Assembly: GCA_031548365.1 (NCBI GenBank)
Contig: JAVBRD010000010.1
Location: 91,666 to 155,665 of the forward strand
DNA length: 64,000 nt
Direction of reading: 5' to 3'
Source of the DNA: JAVBRD01 sp031548365
GTDB taxonomy: Bacteria > Bacillota > Clostridia > Christensenellales > UBA1750
Under the pieces are notes generated by a model that made no database searches, was not told the origin of the DNA, and worked only from the letters and a program-made list of their open reading frames with translations. The position numbers were made by a program, and so were the translations under genes. Below, piece after piece: positions 61,604 to 64,000 of this stretch (its first letter is position 1; every line of letters starts with the position of its first letter).

Positions 61604-62473
61604 AAATATCTCCCAGCGCCGCGTCCAGCTCTTACTTTCACCTGGACTCAGCGCAACTGGGACGAACACTTCCGCGCTGATCACATGCGCGATCCCCCAT
61701 ACCGCAAGCGCTTCGGGCACCACATCCACGACCTCGCGGATGCCCACGCGCTCGCTTTCGTGCGTTAATTCCCACGTGACGCCGGCACAAGGTTTCATCT
61801 CATCACTTCTGAAGAAAATGGGCGCGTCGAGCTGATCGGACAGCGTGATCGTCTCACCGTTTCTCAAAACTTTGACCGGCATTTCCGGCCAAGCCGCGAT
61901 GCTCGGCAGTTTTAGCGCATAACCCGGACCGATTGGGCGTCCGTTGATGGCGAGGAAGTTGTGGTTGTATTCAGATGCCCGATCAAACGCGCGATCACCC
62001 GTGTTCGTCAGCGTCGATGATACAACGACCGCGCAGTTCTCAACGGTCACTCGGCGGGTCAGCGACGCGCCGTAACCGTTGTGCGCATCAAGTGTAAAGC
62101 AAAAATCCGCTGTGCTGTCACGAATCGAACAGTCAAAATGCCCTGGTTTTACCTCGTAAGCACTTCGTATGTCCCAGACACGCTTTCCTTCAAGGCTTCG
62201 CAGAAGACCCACGCCGATCTTGGGGAAGTACCCCTGAGCATCGACGTTATCGCACGCCGTAGGAAAAACAAACTCCGCGCAAAGCCCCGCGCCGTAGGAC
62301 GTCCAGCGCGTGGGGTCGAACTGCTCGTGTGTGCCGATCACATCACGCCCATCCACAATGATTTCAGGGATGTAGCCCGTGTAGTCAAACCTGTGCTTGG
62401 CGTGCAGTCCCTTGCCAGGAAGCGCGACTTTCACCAGCAAATGGTTGGAACGCAAATATGCGGTTTCGTGCAT
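61595..62473 (-). CDS. Galactose-mutarotase-like protein
   Basis: 292 residues with the all-beta layout of aldose-1-epimerases and related sugar-binding proteins: FPTACDNVDAQGYFPKIGVG in the N-terminal half and EYNHNFLAINGRPIGPGY with a His-Asn pair in the middle, where the epimerase catalytic His usually lies. Catalytic Glu cannot be assigned with confidence. It may act on a sugar or sugar acid, in line with the divergently encoded Gfo/Idh oxidoreductase. Start is ATG 62471-62473 after AAAGAGG; the frame to 62620 crosses the divergent promoters. Confidence 0.72.
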   Translation of the reverse strand: MHETAYLRSNHLLVKVALPGKGLHAKHRFDYTGYIPEIIVDGRDVIGTHEQFDPTRWTSYGAGLCAEFVFPTACDNVDAQGYFPKIGVGLLRSLEGKRVWDIRSAYEVKPGHFDCSIRDSTADFCFTLDAHNGYGASLTRRVTVENCAVVVSSTLTNTGDRAFDRASEYNHNFLAINGRPIGPGYALKLPSIAAWPEMPVKVLRNGETITLSDQLDAPIFFRSDEMKPCAGVTWELTHESERVGIREVVDVVPEALAVWGIAHVISAEVFVPVALSPGESKSWTRRWEIFST

Positions 62474-62504
62474 GCCACAAACCTCTTTCCTGTGCTTTGT
62501 GCGC

Positions 62505-62513
62505 ATTATATCA
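62505..62513 (-). promoter_or_regulatory. Extended -10 promoter of the mutarotase-like gene
   Basis: TGATATAAT on the minus strand, 32 bases before the start codon. No clear -35. Confidence 0.6.
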
Positions 62514-62555
62514 CGCGTCATCCGCAAAAAACAGATGGCCTTGAGGGGGAAACGC

Positions 62556-62564
62556 TGGTATAAT
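62556..62564 (+). promoter_or_regulatory. Extended -10 promoter of the second oxidoreductase gene
   Basis: TGGTATAAT on the plus strand (62556-62564), 30 bases before the start codon. It is separated by about 40 bases from the divergent promoter at 62505-62513, so one regulator could control both genes. Confidence 0.6.
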
Positions 62565-62594
62565 CGTCTCATCAAAGCATGAGGAGGCCCCAGC

Positions 62595-63575
62595 ATGTTG
62601 AGAATCGCTATGTTGTCCAAGTGGCATGTACACGCCGCAGGTTATGCTAGACAACTTTTATCGCGCCCCGAAGTCAAGATCACCGTCGTTTGGGACGAAG
62701 ATGCCGAGCGCGGCGCGGCATGGGCTGCCGAGCTTGACTGCGCTTTTGAACCCGACCTGAACAAGTGCGTCTCGAGGGGGGATGTCGACGCCGTTGTCTG
62801 CGACGCTCCGACAAACATGCACCCCGAGGTTATCATCGCCGCCGCCAAAGCCAAAAAGCATATTTTCACCGAAAAGTGCCTCGCGCTGACCATCGCCGAG
62901 TGCGATCAAATCGCGGAAGCCGTCAAAACTGCGGGCATCAAGTTCTGCATCAGCTTCCCTCAGCGCACTTTCCCGCAGCATTTGTACCTCAAAAAGGTAC
63001 TCGACGAAGGCCTTCTCGGCGACATCACGCTCTTCCGCGTACGCAACGCGCATGATGGCGCGTCCCGCAAATGGCTCCCCGAGTATTGGTACAACCCCGT
63101 TACCACCGGTGGCGGCGCTATGATGGACCTGGGCGCTCATCCAATGTACCTCTCCCGCTGGTTGCTTGGCAAGCCGATCCGCATTCAATCCATGTTCACA
63201 AGCAATATGGACCGTGAAATCGAGGACAACTCAGTCTGCACGCTCGAATTTGAGAACAAGGTCATCGCCATCGTTGAAACATCGCTCGTATCCGCCATGT
63301 GCCCGACCTCGCTCGAACTCTACGGCACAGAAGGGAGCGCGCTGGTCCGCGGTTCCGATATATCCATTCGTTCTCGAAAGCTCACCGGCCCGGTCGAAGG
63401 ATGGATCAAGCCCGATACGCTGCCCAAGCCGTTGCCCACACCCATCAACATGTTCATCGACGGCATTATCAATAACGAACCGATTCCGTTCGACATCGAG
63501 GCCGCAACACAGCTCACACAGCTGATGGAGAATGCGTACATCTCATACCGCGAAAAACGCGAAGTCGTTTTCTAG
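62595..63575 (+). CDS. Gfo/Idh/MocA family oxidoreductase (second copy)
   Basis: 326-residue NAD(P)-dependent dehydrogenase. The Rossmann start is atypical (LRIAMLSKWHVHAAGYARQL, lacking a clear GxGxxG), but FTEKCLAL replaces the EKP motif and GGGAMMDLGAHPMYLSRWLLG is the usual C-terminal catalytic segment. The altered N-terminal loop places it in a divergent subfamily. Substrate unknown; it differs from the copy at 25628. ATG follows GAGGAGG. It is divergently paired with the mutarotase-like gene. Confidence 0.87.
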   Translation: MLRIAMLSKWHVHAAGYARQLLSRPEVKITVVWDEDAERGAAWAAELDCAFEPDLNKCVSRGDVDAVVCDAPTNMHPEVIIAAAKAKKHIFTEKCLALTIAECDQIAEAVKTAGIKFCISFPQRTFPQHLYLKKVLDEGLLGDITLFRVRNAHDGASRKWLPEYWYNPVTTGGGAMMDLGAHPMYLSRWLLGKPIRIQSMFTSNMDREIEDNSVCTLEFENKVIAIVETSLVSAMCPTSLELYGTEGSALVRGSDISIRSRKLTGPVEGWIKPDTLPKPLPTPINMFIDGIINNEPIPFDIEAATQLTQLMENAYISYREKREVVF

Positions 63576-63584
63576 CACACACAA

Positions 63585-63622
63585 AGCCATGGAGCATGAG
63601 TCATTCTAGTTGCTCCATGGCT
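63585..63622 (+). terminator. Intrinsic terminator after the oxidoreductase gene
   Basis: AGCCATGGAGCA pairs perfectly with TGCTCCATGGCT over 14 bases and is followed by TATTTCG. It is 9 bases past the stop codon. Confidence 0.65.
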
Positions 63623-63859
63623 TATTTCGATTGTGACGGACACAACAGCAGAGCACCTTGCCTGTGAACGGCGCTCTACTCAGCGTGATGACAAGCCCAT
63701 CGCAGGCGCTCCGGGTTCGTCATCGGAGCCAATCGGAAGCGTGTGTTTGGCGCGCATGTCACCAAGTCCACGCCGCGTTTTATCACAAGAACCCGCGGGT
63801 TCCCGTCCGATCTCCGGAGCAAGCACGACGAGACCGGCTTCCGGCATTTCGACAGGTTG
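63623..63859. other. Stretch without a supported gene before the 5S rRNA
   Basis: Short frames on both strands do not look like proteins I know. An imperfect hairpin near 63648-63681 (AGCAGAGCACCTTGC...GGCGCTCTACT) resembles the perfect hairpin at 63860-63893, as if two copies of the same element flank this stretch. No tRNA is visible. Confidence 0.5.
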
Positions 63860-63893
63860 AGCAGAGCGCCTTGCAAGTGCAAGGCGCTCTGCT
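63860..63893 (-). terminator. Strong hairpin downstream of the 5S rRNA
   Basis: AGCAGAGCGCCTTGCA and TGCAAGGCGCTCTGCT form a perfect 16-base-pair stem with a two-base middle, starting about nine bases past the 3' end of the 5S gene. It has no T-run on the minus strand, so it may be a rho-independent terminator of unusual kind, a processing site or a repeat. Confidence 0.55.
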
Positions 63894-63901
63894 GTTGGAA
63901 A

Positions 63902-64000
<99 letters not shown>

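Noticed and set aside
63676..63882. 68-codon minus-strand frame next to the 5S rRNA gene
   Set aside because: No ribosome site, composition unlike neighbouring proteins, and overlaps the hairpin repeat; frames of this kind next to rRNA operons are usually not genes.

Overview
The window looks like chromosome from an endospore-forming, anaerobic, fairly GC-rich Clostridia-type Firmicute. The evidence is the sporulation and germination set (spoIVB, ylbJ, sleB-ypeB, a PdaB-like deacetylase), the ferredoxin-linked indolepyruvate oxidoreductase, the conserved ylb-like block (rsmD, coaD, ylbJ, patatin), the zinc-ribbon L28, and strong AGGAGG ribosome-binding sites. TTG is often used as start codon (about ten genes by Shine-Dalgarno position). 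I saw no prophage, insertion sequence, CRISPR array or tRNA. The sequence reads as core chromosome with some carbohydrate-related accessory genes. I cannot name the species.

Layout. 1-5290 (minus): radical-SAM-associated pair, secA and rpmB. Upstream of rpmB a consensus promoter, an intrinsic terminator and an 8-residue leader ORF lie in 5316-5571 and suggest a regulated leader or a small RNA. 5894-6514 is a frameshifted methyltransferase; 6577-7107 is an XRE regulator with a 32-base palindrome just upstream. 7266-14514 (minus): isocitrate dehydrogenase, then ahcY - SAH/MTA deaminase - HAD hydrolase - GH2 glycosidase. 14647-21096 (plus): mutL-queA-tgt-yajC (tRNA queuosine and protein export), a TIGR04086 membrane protein and spoIVB.

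21136-26710 holds a GH3 glycosidase coupled to a DUF2339 membrane protein, facing a Gfo/Idh/MocA oxidoreductase from overlapping divergent promoters. 26862-43912 is a long minus-strand run. From its promoter end it carries paaK - iorA - iorB - paaK - ACT protein (aryl-pyruvate oxidation and aryl-acid activation), alanine racemase, 5-formyl-THF cyclo-ligase, membrane and MBL-fold proteins, a DUF4846 protein, a PfkB sugar kinase, homoserine dehydrogenase, an adaptor plus MacB-type permease without an ATPase, threonine dehydratase and an anchored orphan protein.

43958-56795 is the ylb-like block followed by prsA-like foldase, mfd, pth, a HAD phosphatase, prs and glmU, then a NCS2 uracil-type permease. 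The permease leader shows a PyrR-type attenuator: promoter, binding-loop-like hairpin, mutually exclusive antiterminator and terminator. 56978-63575 holds a CE7 esterase, ypeB-sleB, a PdaB-like deacetylase, a tandem OB-fold protein, a mutarotase-like protein and a second Gfo/Idh/MocA oxidoreductase. The window ends inside a minus-strand 5S rRNA gene, so a ribosomal RNA operon lies just beyond base 64000.
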